This document shows, piece after piece, positions 37,988 through 48,364 of a stretch of DNA of 64,000 nt. This DNA comes from Aquimarina sp. RZ0 (GTDB taxonomy: Bacteria > Bacteroidota > Bacteroidia > Flavobacteriales > Flavobacteriaceae). The position numbers and the translations under genes are program-made. The number at the start of each line of letters is the position of its first letter. Positions within the stretch are counted from its first letter, which is position 1. The notes under the pieces were generated by a model. That model was not told where the DNA came from. It was given only the letters and a program-made list of their open reading frames with translations, and did not search any database. The stretch covers positions 42,657 through 106,656 of the forward strand of contig NZ_VTZU01000013.1 of the NCBI RefSeq assembly GCF_008370685.1, given 5' to 3'.

Positions 37988-40900
37988 TCATCTTTTGGTT
38001 TTTGGAAGCTCCCCATATTGTTTTTTATAACAAACAGTAAAATAAGAAGCAGACAAGAAGCCCACTTTATGAGCTACCTCACTCACATTAATATTTTTAT
38101 TATTTTGAAAAAGCGTTCTTGATTTTTCTAAACGTACTCTCCTTATAAATTCAACCGGTGATAAGCTAGTCAGGGTTTTTATTTTTCGATAGACCTGACT
38201 GCGACTCAGGCAAAGATGTGACGATAATTTCTCAACGTTTAGAGAAGTATCTTCTATATTTTCCTGAATAAAACTAACGGCTCTCTGAATAAAGTCATTA
38301 TCCAGATCTTTTTCTTTTTTTGCCTGATGATCGAGAGGTACATTTGCATACTGCTCTAATAAATGCTCTTTTTTCAGAAGTAGTTGTTCTAAAACTACCT
38401 TAAGTTCCTTTGCATCAAAAGGTTTGACCAGATATGCTTCTGCCCCGACTTCCATACCTTTGATCCTGTCTTTGGCTAAATCTTTAGCTGTAAGTATCAC
38501 TATTGGTATTTGATTTAAATCCGGATTGTTTTTTACTTTCTTACTAAACTCCATACCATCCATAAGAGGCATTATGATATCAGTAATAATGATATCCGGA
38601 CGATGCTCCATGGTTTTAAACCAACCTTCCTGACCATCAGATGCTAAAAGCAATTCGTAATCTTGTTCCAAGATTGAGACAAGATAGTCTTGAAGGTCTA
38701 TATTATCTTCTACAATGAGCAATCTCTTTTTTATCTCTTTTTTAGATAGGATTTCTTCAATTTTATAGATTTCCGGTTTTGATTTTGGTTCGAATTCGGT
38801 TAATTCACTTTGCTTTTCCAAGTTTACTGAAGAATCTTCTGCACTTCCAAAAAATTCTTTGCCATAGGGTATAGATATCTTAAAAACAGATCCTTTACCT
38901 AATTCACTTTCAACTTCTATAACTCCCTTATGAAGTTCTATAAAGCTTTTTACCATCTCCAGGCCAACACCTGTGCTTCCGTAGTATGATTTATTTAATT
39001 CACTAATTTGGTAAAATCTTTTGAATATTTTTTTATAATCTTTTTGATCTATTCCAGGACCGTTATCCTTTACATGAATTTCTATGACAGGAATAGGTAC
39101 TTCTTTACTGATTAATGGTAATATTTTTTTACTTCCGGAAATTATGCTTACTTGTATTCGACCTTCATTTGGTGTTACTTTAAAGGCATTAGACAACAAA
39201 TTGAAGAAAATTTTATCTAACATTCCACTATCAGCCCATAAATCCAGATTTGCACTTTCATATTTTAAATCAAGACGTATTGATCTTCTTTTTGATTCTT
39301 CATTAAAAAAGCTAAGGATCCTTTTGGCGTGGTCTATAAGATTAAACTGATTAATTCTTAATCGAAGTTTATTAGATTGTAATTTTCTAAAATCCATCAA
39401 TTCATTAATCAATCTGGAAAGACGCTCAGCATTTTTATGGATTATAAGATGTTTTTGGCGTACCGAAGCAGAAAAATCTGCTTCATCTAATTCTATCAGT
39501 TCTTTTATAGGATTGATGATTAGGGTAAGAGGAGTTCTGAATTCGTGAGAAATATTTGTAAAAAACTGTAGTTTTTGTTGCTGTAGTTCTACCTTCTGTT
39601 TTCTTCGTTCTCTTTCTAGTCTATAACTGTTTCTTTCATTGACTCGTTTTCTATATAAATACGTTGCCAAGAAGATCATCAGTGCCAGTAGAAGAAGAAA
39701 AATCAAATACGCCCAAAAGGTTTTCCACCAGGGAGGTAGTACTTTAATCTTTAAAACAGTAGCGGCTTCATCCCATTTATTATCATTATTGGATGCTTTG
39801 AGTTTAAATGTATACTCGCCAGAATCCAGATTTGTATAGGTCGCACTGGTTTTTGATCCTACGTAATTCCAGGTATTCTCAAAACCTTCTAAAAAATAAG
39901 CATATTGTTTTTTCTCAGGCCTAGTATAGCTTATTGCCTCATAATCAATAGTCAGTATTGTTTGACCGTGTTGTAATGTAACTAGATTCATCTCTTTGGT
40001 CACATCAAAATAATTGCCTTTTTCTTTTTGATTCGTCTTTTTATTAAAAATTCTAACATCCTTTAGGTATGGTTTTACCAAATAAGGATTATACTTTATA
40101 TCTTGAGGTTCGATAACATTTACTCCGTTTTTGGTACCCAAATAAAACCGGTCATTATTATCCATAATTACCCCACGATCGATCAGAAAATTTTCGAGCA
40201 ACCCATCATCACTAGTAAACTGTACAACTTCCTTTGTATCCCGTTTTATTTTTAATATCCCCATTTTGCTACTTACCCATAGTTCGCTTTTTACAGGCTC
40301 AAATATGGCATTTACATACGTAAGGTCATAATCCGGCAACTCGAACCGTTCAAAATCTTGCTTTTCTCTATGTAAATAAAACAATCCTCCATTAGTCCCG
40401 TACCATACAATTCCATCCTGAGTTTCATAGATATCCAATATGCGTTGAGAACTTGGATGCCCTCCAAATTTGGAAGAAAGTGCATTTCCATGCCAAATGA
40501 CGACATATCCTTTTTCTTTTTGACTTTCTATATGGTAAAGCCCCGAAGATGTACCTACCCAAATCGCACCAAAGCTGTCATGAAAAATTACTTTGATATC
40601 CTTTTTTGCAATCTTTGTGTTTTCAACAGAATCGACTATAGGAATTTCAATTTTTCCTTTTTTTGAATTAAAATAATACACTCCTCCCAAATGAGAACCA
40701 ATCCAAACATTACCAAGCTCATCTTCTGTAAAACATCTAATCTTATCTGTTAAAAGAACACCCGCAGTATTTTCCATTGTGAAATTCTGAAAAGTCTTAC
40801 TCCCTTTTTTTAGTAAAAAAATACCATGACCCCAGGTAGCTATCCACGTATTTCCTTTACTATCCACAAAAATACCTTCGACATAGATTTCTCTTTTAAG

Positions 40901-42115
40901 CCCTTTGTAGTCTGTTGTTGATTTTCCAAAAACATTGACAATCTCGCCAGAATTAGTATTCAAAATATCAATTTTGTTATTCTGAGCTATCCAAATTTTA
41001 CCATCATCTGTTTTTGCAAAGGCTTTTACATTATTGATCTGAAAGCTATTATTCACATCTTGTTTCTGTATGGATTTAAATTTATTATGATATTTATCAA
41101 AAAAACCTAAACCATTTTCATAGTATCCAAGCCAAAGCCTATTTTCATTATCCAATAATAATGACCAGGCCGAATTAGATGCGATGCTACTACTATCCTG
41201 TGCATCATATTGATAATGTTTCACCGCTTTCCCATTCATATCCATAATGACCAGACCTTCATTTTCAACAGAAATAAAAACATGATCCATCCCGCTAACA
41301 ATATCCATAACTCTTTGAGGTGCTATAGCCAAGGCATCAAATGATGTACGAGTTTTTTTTAAATCGCTTTTAAACATCCCGCTTTTCAAAGTACCAACCC
41401 AAAGGTTTTCCCGTTGATCCAAGTGTAATTTTGTAATATGTTCTGAGGCACTATTCTTATTAGATAAAGGAATACTTTCAAATGCGCCCTTATTATGAAT
41501 CAATTCTAATTTAAGCCCTTCTTCTGTAGCTATGTATAGATCTCCTTTTGTTGAAAATTTCAAGTCATTTACGGTTGTCTTATGTAAACCATAATTCTTT
41601 ATCAATCTGTTTTTAACATCTATCTTTTTAATCCCTCTATTAACAGTTCCTACCAATAATTCATCTTTGTATTGCGCAATGCATACAATATTAGGGTAGC
41701 TATCGTCTGTTTTGGTTACGGTCTTGATTTCAAAACGTTTAAAAGAATTTTGTCGGTTATCATACATACACAAACCAGCATTGGTACCTATCCATAATTG
41801 CCCGGAAGCATCAATAAACAATGAGCTTATAGAATTACTATTAATGCTATTAGCATCTTTTAAGTCATGGCCATAATAAGTATAAGAAAAACCATTAAAC
41901 TTGTAGAGCCCGGCACCATCGGTTCCTATCCATATAAAACCATAGGTATCTATAACCATGCTGGTTATTGGTCGCTGGAATATATTTTCTTTAACCAAAT
42001 GAAATTTAAGGGACTTAAAATTTATTTGAGATTGGATTCCTATGGTATTAATCAGAAAAACAAGTACAAGTACACGTTTTGAAAGCTTATAAAAATCCAT
42101 TTTAAATTTCATCAT
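37988..42115 (-). CDS. Hybrid two-component system regulator (HTCS)
   Basis: About 1375 residues from the ATG at 42115; upstream in-frame ATGs exist, but the signal/anchor segment (SKRVLVLVFLINTIGIQSQ) follows this one. The periplasmic sensor has two-component propeller repeats (MVIDTYGFIWIGTDGAGLYK, LFIDASGQLWIGTNAGL and others) and a Y_Y_Y domain, then one membrane span (FWAYLIFLLLLALMIFLATY). Cytoplasmic parts: histidine kinase H-box FFTNISHEFRTPLTL, HATPase (VKDNGPGIDQKD, GSTGVGLEMV), receiver domain (LLIVEDN, IIITDIIMPLMDG, YLVKPFD) and an AraC-type DNA-binding domain at the end (LSRSQVYRKIKTLTSLSP, VAHKVGFLSASYF). HTCS proteins sense an oligosaccharide and switch on the adjacent susC operon. 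All phosphorelay motifs look intact. Confidence 0.96.
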   Translation of the reverse strand: MMKFKMDFYKLSKRVLVLVFLINTIGIQSQINFKSLKFHLVKENIFQRPITSMVIDTYGFIWIGTDGAGLYKFNGFSYTYYGHDLKDANSINSNSISSLFIDASGQLWIGTNAGLCMYDNRQNSFKRFEIKTVTKTDDSYPNIVCIAQYKDELLVGTVNRGIKKIDVKNRLIKNYGLHKTTVNDLKFSTKGDLYIATEEGLKLELIHNKGAFESIPLSNKNSASEHITKLHLDQRENLWVGTLKSGMFKSDLKKTRTSFDALAIAPQRVMDIVSGMDHVFISVENEGLVIMDMNGKAVKHYQYDAQDSSSIASNSAWSLLLDNENRLWLGYYENGLGFFDKYHNKFKSIQKQDVNNSFQINNVKAFAKTDDGKIWIAQNNKIDILNTNSGEIVNVFGKSTTDYKGLKREIYVEGIFVDSKGNTWIATWGHGIFLLKKGSKTFQNFTMENTAGVLLTDKIRCFTEDELGNVWIGSHLGGVYYFNSKKGKIEIPIVDSVENTKIAKKDIKVIFHDSFGAIWVGTSSGLYHIESQKEKGYVVIWHGNALSSKFGGHPSSQRILDIYETQDGIVWYGTNGGLFYLHREKQDFERFELPDYDLTYVNAIFEPVKSELWVSSKMGILKIKRDTKEVVQFTSDDGLLENFLIDRGVIMDNNDRFYLGTKNGVNVIEPQDIKYNPYLVKPYLKDVRIFNKKTNQKEKGNYFDVTKEMNLVTLQHGQTILTIDYEAISYTRPEKKQYAYFLEGFENTWNYVGSKTSATYTNLDSGEYTFKLKASNNDNKWDEAATVLKIKVLPPWWKTFWAYLIFLLLLALMIFLATYLYRKRVNERNSYRLERERRKQKVELQQQKLQFFTNISHEFRTPLTLIINPIKELIELDEADFSASVRQKHLIIHKNAERLSRLINELMDFRKLQSNKLRLRINQFNLIDHAKRILSFFNEESKRRSIRLDLKYESANLDLWADSGMLDKIFFNLLSNAFKVTPNEGRIQVSIISGSKKILPLISKEVPIPVIEIHVKDNGPGIDQKDYKKIFKRFYQISELNKSYYGSTGVGLEMVKSFIELHKGVIEVESELGKGSVFKISIPYGKEFFGSAEDSSVNLEKQSELTEFEPKSKPEIYKIEEILSKKEIKKRLLIVEDNIDLQDYLVSILEQDYELLLASDGQEGWFKTMEHRPDIIITDIIMPLMDGMEFSKKVKNNPDLNQIPIVILTAKDLAKDRIKGMEVGAEAYLVKPFDAKELKVVLEQLLLKKEHLLEQYANVPLDHQAKKEKDLDNDFIQRAVSFIQENIEDTSLNVEKLSSHLCLSRSQVYRKIKTLTSLSPVEFIRRVRLEKSRTLFQNNKNINVSEVAHKVGFLSASYFTVCYKKQYGELPKTKR

Positions 42116-42287
42116 ATGTATGTTGAATTTAAAACATAATAAAAAACATTTTATCCTTAGATAAAATAAAATTTGTAGCATTTTAAGCTTCAAATGTTGC
42201 AAACAGGCTGTAAAAAAACATCAATCTATTCATTCATAGAAGTAATGAACTATATTGTGTCAACTAAATTATTAAAAATAATTGTTT

Positions 42288-43181
42288 ATGCGACGTTTTA
42301 TTTTTGGAATGGTTCTTATTTCCATACTTTCTTGTGATCGAGAAAATGACTTTGATGCTGTATTGGTAGAAGGCCCTGCTCCTACTGATGTTCAGGCTAA
42401 CCTCCAATTTAATAATATGACACCCCCTTTTTCGGTTACTATAAACCCAACGGCAAAAGGAGCAACAGCATTTGAAGTATTATCTGGGCTTCCTGCTCAA
42501 CCTGCAACCTTAGTTGGTATTCAAGAATCGTTAACTTTTACCTATCCGGAATCTGAAGAGAATTTCTTTGTTACGATAAGAGCTATCGCTGCTAATGACA
42601 AAGTTACCGAGGAGCAATTTGAATTAGTCCCTCCGGCAGACCCTTGTGCACCAATTTTTGGTACGCCGGTTACCTGGGATGATGGAGGCGGAAGTGCATT
42701 CGAATTTGGATTTAATGGCGCCGCGGTAGAAGTTGTAGAAAATCCTGACCCTTCTGGTGCAAATCCTGAAATATCAAATGTATTACAAATAACTCAAGAT
42801 GGCGGTGGCAATTTTGATGGCATTGGAATTCAAATGTTAAGCAATGCAAATTTTAGCGCTGATGATAAAATCATTAGGCTAAATTTTTGGTCAAACGTAG
42901 AAGTCCCGATAAAATTTGCAGTACAACAAGATCCTAATAACGATACAGAACGAGAAGCCGAAGTCACAGTTATTCATACTGGTAGCGGATGGGAAGAGCT
43001 TCGTATTAATTTTTCTACTGCTACAGCTGGTTTTACTGGCAATGCTGATGGGGTATTGGGGGTATTGGATTTTGAATCCTTTATTCCATCTGGAGAATAT
43101 ATTCGTTTTGCTGCGCAAATAAGCCCTGGAGATGATGTAGCAGGTACTTTTTACTTAGACAACATTGGAGTATGTCCATAA
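42288..43181 (+). CDS. Putative surface glycan-binding lipoprotein with CBM-like C-terminal domain
   Basis: 297 residues from the ATG at 42288; a TTG two codons earlier is unlikely. Short signal with the lipobox ISILSC. Residues ~20-110 resemble a PKD/fibronectin-like sandwich (PFSVTINPTAKGATAFEVLS), and residues ~115-297 a jelly-roll carbohydrate-binding fold (VLQITQDGGGNFDGIGIQML, KIIRLNFWSNVEVPIKFAV, GTFYLDNIGVCP). It has no catalytic motif. It is divergent from the HTCS gene, with 172 bp between the start codons, so it is probably part of the same polysaccharide locus as an accessory glycan binder. Confidence 0.7.
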   Translation: MRRFIFGMVLISILSCDRENDFDAVLVEGPAPTDVQANLQFNNMTPPFSVTINPTAKGATAFEVLSGLPAQPATLVGIQESLTFTYPESEENFFVTIRAIAANDKVTEEQFELVPPADPCAPIFGTPVTWDDGGGSAFEFGFNGAAVEVVENPDPSGANPEISNVLQITQDGGGNFDGIGIQMLSNANFSADDKIIRLNFWSNVEVPIKFAVQQDPNNDTEREAEVTVIHTGSGWEELRINFSTATAGFTGNADGVLGVLDFESFIPSGEYIRFAAQISPGDDVAGTFYLDNIGVCP

Positions 43182-43232
43182 TAGGTATTTGTATGTGATC
43201 GATATTTCATAATAAATTAAATAGCCAAAGTA

Positions 43233-43277
43233 ACAGGTTATATGTAAGCAGAATTATTTTCCTTACATATGACCTGT
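43233..43277 (+). terminator. Hairpin after the CBM-like lipoprotein gene
   Basis: ACAGGTTATATGTAAG (43233-43248) pairs with CTTACATATGACCTGT (43262-43277) with one mismatch. It is 50 bp past the stop. The T tract is weak (CGCTTTATT). Confidence 0.6.
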
Positions 43278-43491
43278 CGCTTTATTGATCCTGTAAAACA
43301 ATTTATGCATTCGCTGTTATACCATTTACAAATTAAAAAAACAGGGGAGTATTTGGATTTCTATGATTTAAAGTGGTTTAAACTTTTTTTATTCTGGCGA
43401 GAAATAGTTATTTTTTGATCAATGAAGTGTTTTTATATTTTATAGTAGTATCGGAAATTGAGTCAAAAAGAGCATTTTTATTACGATTTGA

Positions 43492-43686
43492 AAAAAAATT
43501 GAATTACTTCGTAATGCTGCTTTAGTATTTAATCAAAATGCTATTTCCTATTTGATTTAGTCTGCTGGCTTTTCAACCTGCGTTGTAAAAGCAGAGTTTG
43601 ATGGTTATTTAATGCTACCTGTTTTAGATATAGATGAAAAATGTGTAATGAATAAAGGTGCTTTCGATACTTTTCAAAGCAATTAA
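43492..43686 (+). pseudogene. Degenerate short frame upstream of the sugar transporter
   Basis: One frame reads KKIELLRNAALVFNQNAISY..., meets a TAG at 43558, and continues in the same frame to FDGYLMLPVLDIDEKCVMNK... ending at 43686. The composition looks protein-like on both sides of the stop, as in a decayed gene end. No family recognised. The rest of the spacer (43278-43491) shows nothing. Confidence 0.3.
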
Positions 43687-43701
43687 CCCGTAAATAATAC
43701 T

Positions 43702-45012
43702 ATGTTTAAAAAACCAAAATTAAGTTTCTGGCAAATCCTACATATGAATGTTGGTTTTTTTGGTATTCAATATAGTTTTGGGTTACAACAAAGTGCAGTA
43801 ACTCCTATTTATGATTTTTTAGGAGCAACTCCAGATCAAATTCCGTTATTACACCTTGCAGGTCCCGTAACAGGTTTGCTGGTGCAACCAATAATAGGAG
43901 CGATGAGTGATAAGACCTGGAGTTCAAAATTTGGAAGGCGTAAACCGTATTTTTTAATTGGAGCTATCTTATGCAGTATTGCATTATTAGCATTTCCTTA
44001 TAGTAGTTCTATATGGATGGCAGCAGGGTTATTATGGATTTTGGATGCAGGGAACAACACCGCTATGGAACCATATCGGGCACTTATAGCCGATAAGCTA
44101 AATGATGAGCAACAGCCTTTGGGTTTTCAGATGCAAAGTTTTTTTACCGGTTTTGGGCAAACATTAGCCAATTTATCATTATTTATCTTTCCCATGATTA
44201 TTATTGGAAAAACAGGATCATTACCCTCCTGGGTTTATGCCTCCTTTTTTCTTGGAGCAGCTTGTTCCATAGGGTCTATTTTATGGAGTATTAGTAAAAC
44301 AACCGAAATCCCGCCATCAGCAGAAGAGTTGAAAAAATTAAAAAGTAAAAAACAACAGATATTCTCTCCCTTATTTGAAATCTTTTCGGCTATAAAAGAT
44401 ATGCCCAAAGTAATGTGGCAATTAGCGTTGGTGTATCTTTTTCAATGGTATGCGCTGTTTTGTTATTGGCAAAATTCCTCCAAAAGCATTGCACTTTCGG
44501 TTTGGAATGCTACTCCGGCAACAAATAGTAATGCCTATGCCGAAGCAGTAAGCTGGACAGGTTTGGTCAATGGTTGGTATAACGTAGTTACATTTTTAAT
44601 AGCATTTGCTTTGGTCGGGTTTGCAAAAAAATATAGTGCAAAAAAAGTACACGCATTTTGTTTGCTCATAGCAGCTATTGGTTTTTTGGCATTTCCACAT
44701 ATCGAAAATAAAAACCTATTGTTTTTTGCCATCACTGGTTTTGGTATTGGTTGGGCCAGTATGATGGGGATTCCATATTTAATGGTGGTTGCGGACATTC
44801 CAAAAGAACGTTATGGAGTTTATATGGGAATTATAAATATGATGATTGTAGTGCCCATGATACTCCAAACACTATCCTTTGGATATGTTTTAAAGTATTT
44901 TTTGAATAACCATCCCGGAAATGCGATCACTTTTGCAGGAATACTGCTATTGATAAGCTTGGTTTGTACCTTATTCATTAAGAGTAAAAAAGAGACCGTT
45001 AAACTACAATAG
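43702..45012 (+). CDS. MFS sugar transporter (GPH/sucrose-transporter type)
   Basis: 436 residues, about 12 membrane spans. The loop [20 protein letters not shown] and the following [20 protein letters not shown] are typical of glycoside-pentoside-hexuronide and SLC45/plant-sucrose-type transporters. It heads a three-gene set with a PfkB kinase and a sucrose-phosphorylase-family enzyme, with 33-bp and 7-bp gaps, so sucrose or a related glucoside is the likely cargo. Proton symport is the usual mode in this family. Confidence 0.88.
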   Translation: MFKKPKLSFWQILHMNVGFFGIQYSFGLQQSAVTPIYDFLGATPDQIPLLHLAGPVTGLLVQPIIGAMSDKTWSSKFGRRKPYFLIGAILCSIALLAFPYSSSIWMAAGLLWILDAGNNTAMEPYRALIADKLNDEQQPLGFQMQSFFTGFGQTLANLSLFIFPMIIIGKTGSLPSWVYASFFLGAACSIGSILWSISKTTEIPPSAEELKKLKSKKQQIFSPLFEIFSAIKDMPKVMWQLALVYLFQWYALFCYWQNSSKSIALSVWNATPATNSNAYAEAVSWTGLVNGWYNVVTFLIAFALVGFAKKYSAKKVHAFCLLIAAIGFLAFPHIENKNLLFFAITGFGIGWASMMGIPYLMVVADIPKERYGVYMGIINMMIVVPMILQTLSFGYVLKYFLNNHPGNAITFAGILLLISLVCTLFIKSKKETVKLQ

Positions 45013-45045
45013 CTTATGTTTTTTAAGGTTTTATAATTAACAAAA

Positions 45046-45984
45046 ATGAAAGATAATACTAGAGATATAGACATACTTTGTGTTGGAGAGGTACTCATAG
45101 ATTTTATTGGGCATCAAACCGAAGTTCCTATTAATAAGACAAGTGATTATCATAGGTATTTAGGAGGTTCGCCTGCTAATGTTGCTATGAATTTGGCTAG
45201 ATTGGGTTTAGCACCGGTACTGGTAGCTACTGTTGGAAATGATGGTTTTGGAGATTATATTTTTAAAAAGCTTCACGAAGTGGGAGTACACACCAATTAC
45301 ATAAAAAAAATTGACCATAAACCTACTAGTGTTATTTTTGTATCGAGAACAGCACATACACCTGATTTTATTGCGATGCGCAAAGCTGATTCTTACATCT
45401 CAGAAAAACAGATTTTAAAAAAGGTACTTTCAAAAACAAAGATTTACCATACTACCTGTTTTGCACTGAGTAAAAAACCGGCACAATCCACCATTTTAAA
45501 AAAAGCTGAAGAAGCGTTTAATGTAGGATGCAAATTAAGTATCGATATAAATTATGATAAAAAATTATGGAAAAGTCGTGACGAAGCATTACGAGTGATT
45601 AAGGCATATTGTAAATTCAATCCGATGGTAAAAATTAGCGAAGATGATATGTTCAGGCTTTTCGAGCAAACATTACCTCATCAAGAAATTTTCAACTTTT
45701 TTCATGCTATAGATATCGATATTGTATGTTTGACGCTGGGGAGTAAAGGTGTTAAGCTATCTCAAAAAGGAGAAAAAGTAATAGAACTACCTGCAATAAA
45801 AATTGATCGGGTACAGGATGCTACCGGAGCGGGAGATGCATTTTGGTCTGGTTTTTTGTTTGCCTACATAAAAAACAAACCTGTTGAAAAGTGTCTGGAA
45901 GTTGCGCTCCAACTAGCAGCATTAAAACTTCAAAATGTAGGGAGTCTACCAAATAATCGCACCCTATTTTCAGAACTTTTATAA
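45046..45984 (+). CDS. PfkB-family sugar kinase, probable fructokinase
   Basis: 312 residues. The N-terminal signature LGGSPANVAMNLARLGL and the C-terminal ATP/catalytic motif DATGAGDAFWSGFL (catalytic Asp in GAGD) define the ribokinase/PfkB fold. Length fits fructokinases (~300-320). Between a transporter and a sucrose phosphorylase, it would phosphorylate the fructose released from sucrose. 2-keto-3-deoxygluconate kinase is an alternative based on sequence alone. Confidence 0.85.
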   Translation: MKDNTRDIDILCVGEVLIDFIGHQTEVPINKTSDYHRYLGGSPANVAMNLARLGLAPVLVATVGNDGFGDYIFKKLHEVGVHTNYIKKIDHKPTSVIFVSRTAHTPDFIAMRKADSYISEKQILKKVLSKTKIYHTTCFALSKKPAQSTILKKAEEAFNVGCKLSIDINYDKKLWKSRDEALRVIKAYCKFNPMVKISEDDMFRLFEQTLPHQEIFNFFHAIDIDIVCLTLGSKGVKLSQKGEKVIELPAIKIDRVQDATGAGDAFWSGFLFAYIKNKPVEKCLEVALQLAALKLQNVGSLPNNRTLFSELL

Positions 45985-45991
45985 CTCATCA

Positions 45992-47728
45992 ATGATGTCA
46001 AAAGATTCTAATATTAATAACGGGGTTATGCTTAACGCATACCCGGATAGTATCGGCAACAAGTTGAGTGATACTATAAAAATGCTGGAAATGCCTGAAT
46101 TTAAAAATGTTTTTTCATTGTTTTACATACTGCCTACCTTTTTTAATAGTGATTTGGATAGAGGTTTTTCTATAATCAATTATAACCTTAATGAAGATTT
46201 GGTTTCTACAAAAGATTTAAAAGCACTAGAAAAACTTAATATACAATTGAAGCTTGATATTGTATTAAATCACTTATCAGTAACATCTCCTCAATTTAAA
46301 GATTTACGTAACTATGGAGAAAAATCAAAATATAAAGATTTTTTTATTGATTGGAACAACTTCTGGAAAGGACATGGTACTATGGGAGATGATGGTGTTT
46401 TAATTCCTAAAGAAGAGTTTCTTAAAAAATTATTTATGAGAAAATCTGGATTACCAATTTTAAAAGTGCTTTTTCCTGATGGCTCAGAAAAGCCATACTG
46501 GAATACGTTCTATCAACAAATTACGTATACTAAAATAAGTATTGATGACCTGATTAAAGTCAATGGATTAACTTCTAATCAAGCTAAATGGATTTGCAAC
46601 AATATTAATTCGGCAATAGAAGAAGGCAAAGACATTACGACAATTGATTTTGAAGATTGTATACATTGTAAAGATGAAATTTTACAGCGTGTATCTCAGA
46701 ATCGATCGTATTTGGGTCAAATGGATGTGAATGCAAAATCTCAATTGGTTTGGAATTTTTATGAAGAAACCTTGCAACAGGTACGCAATTTTGGCTGTAA
46801 AATATTACGATTAGATGCTTTTGCATATTTGCATAAAGAAATTGGGCTATCCAACTTTTTCAATACACCAGGAACCTGGAAGTATTTAGAGCGGATTAAA
46901 CAAATTGCGGACAAAAATGATCTAACTATCTTGCCAGAAATCCATGCAGAATATGGATCGTATTTACACAAAGAAGTTTCTGAAAAAGGCTATCAAATAT
47001 ATGATTTTTTTTTGCCAGGTTTAACCATTCATACTCTTGAAAACAGCAGTAGTAAAGCACTTATAACATGGGCTAAAGAAATTATTAACAACGGTTATAA
47101 GACAGTTAATATGTTAGGGTGTCACGACGGAATTCCAATACTCGATCTAAAAGGTAAAGATGTTAACGGAACTTATAATAAAGGACTACTGGAAAATCAG
47201 GAGATTGAAGCTATTATGAGCACGATAATGGAACGAGGTGGTAGTATAAAAAATCTTTATGATCCATCAGGTAATAAGATTTCTTATTATCAAGTGAATG
47301 CAACATTTTTTAGCGCTCTGGGCGAAAATGAGCAAAAATTAGTACTTGCCAGAGCGATTCAAATGTTTATACCAGGGGTTCCACAAGTATGGTATTTAGA
47401 TATTTTTGCTGGTAAAAATGATATTGAAGCTGTAAATAAAGGGGGAAATGCCAGTCATAAAGAAATCAATAGAACAACACTTTCAATGCAGGCTGTTGAA
47501 AATGGTTTACAACAAGATGTAGTGCGTAAACAATTGGAAATAATTAGATTGAGAAATACATCAAAAGCATTTTCAGGAAGTATCATGATTAACGACACTT
47601 CGGATGAAGAAATTAATATTAAGTGGATAAATCAAGATGAGATTGCACATCTTACTGCAAATCTAAAAACATACCATTTCAAAATAAATTACACAAAAGC
47701 CGGAATAAGAAATCAATACTTTTATTAA
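45992..47728 (+). CDS. GH13_18 sucrose phosphorylase-family enzyme
   Basis: 578 residues, somewhat longer than bifidobacterial sucrose phosphorylase (~500). GH13 regions are present: LKLDIVLNHLS, ILRLDAFAYLHKEIG with nucleophile Asp275, LPEIHAEY with acid/base Glu316, and LGCHDGIP with Asp379. The segments YKDFFIDWNNFW and GVPQVWYLDIFAGKND fit the sucrose/glucosylglycerate phosphorylase subgroup. No signal peptide, so it acts in the cytoplasm. Reaction expected: sucrose plus phosphate to glucose-1-phosphate plus fructose, the fructose passing to the kinase encoded 7 bp upstream. Sucrose-6-phosphate or glucosylglycerate as substrate cannot be excluded. Confidence 0.87.
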   Translation: MMSKDSNINNGVMLNAYPDSIGNKLSDTIKMLEMPEFKNVFSLFYILPTFFNSDLDRGFSIINYNLNEDLVSTKDLKALEKLNIQLKLDIVLNHLSVTSPQFKDLRNYGEKSKYKDFFIDWNNFWKGHGTMGDDGVLIPKEEFLKKLFMRKSGLPILKVLFPDGSEKPYWNTFYQQITYTKISIDDLIKVNGLTSNQAKWICNNINSAIEEGKDITTIDFEDCIHCKDEILQRVSQNRSYLGQMDVNAKSQLVWNFYEETLQQVRNFGCKILRLDAFAYLHKEIGLSNFFNTPGTWKYLERIKQIADKNDLTILPEIHAEYGSYLHKEVSEKGYQIYDFFLPGLTIHTLENSSSKALITWAKEIINNGYKTVNMLGCHDGIPILDLKGKDVNGTYNKGLLENQEIEAIMSTIMERGGSIKNLYDPSGNKISYYQVNATFFSALGENEQKLVLARAIQMFIPGVPQVWYLDIFAGKNDIEAVNKGGNASHKEINRTTLSMQAVENGLQQDVVRKQLEIIRLRNTSKAFSGSIMINDTSDEEINIKWINQDEIAHLTANLKTYHFKINYTKAGIRNQYFY

Positions 47729-48364
47729 GTACTCAGATATACGATTTAGATAGATTATCAGTAACTTTATTTAACAACTTAGTTTGATTCTGCTTAAGAT
47801 TTATTGGTTCTCCATTCATTAATTTCACAAAAAACAGAAAACCTTTATCGCTTTTAGAGATTATCAATGAACTCATCTTGAGTAGTGGTTTTCAACAGAA
47901 AAGTTTGGCTTTTGTAAGTCAAAGCATTACTCAAGATGAGTTCAATTACGAAAGCTACCATTTTTACAATTCTTTAACTTGTTTTTTATAATTTTAGTTT
48001 TGGTATTTGATTTGATTTTTTTTTATTTGTCAAATAAAAAAATATAGTAATGCGATTTATTAAATTAGAAAACAGTTATTTGCCTGTGTTTTCGGTTTGG
48101 TCGATTGACAACCACTTTTTTACTCATATATTGTCTTCATACATAAACAGGCTTCATAAGATCAGTAAACTTCTTACAATCTTCCCATCGGGGATAGATT
48201 TTTTTGAATTTAAGTTTTATAGATAGAACTTAAATTAATCATTTTTAAAAGGTATTAATCTTTTTGTATTAAAATGAAAGCATTAGAAAGAACATTTTCT
48301 GCTGAATTCATTCTATTTCGTTTAAACGAATACTTATTCAAAGTATAATTTAAATCAAAATGTT
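47729..48364. other. Spacer downstream of the sucrose operon
   Basis: 636 bp. It has a long inverted repeat at 47868-47944 and a 24-codon frame (48274-48348, MKALERTFSAEFILFRLNEY...) just before the next gene, which could be a leader peptide or chance. Otherwise nothing seen. Confidence 0.5.
47868..47944. repeat. Perfect 17-bp inverted repeat with 43-bp loop
   Basis: TGAACTCATCTTGAGTA (47868-47884) and its exact reverse complement (47928-47944). The core ACTCATCTTGAGTA recurs at 53529-53542 and, imperfectly, at 62630-62643, each in a spacer after a gene end. It may serve as a terminator-like hairpin or mark an old insertion. Confidence 0.55.

Noticed and set aside
45992..47728. Alpha-amylase or amylosucrase
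   Set aside because: There is no signal peptide, and the DWNNFW and GVPQVWYLDIFAG segments and kinase/transporter neighbours fit the GH13_18 phosphorylase subgroup better.
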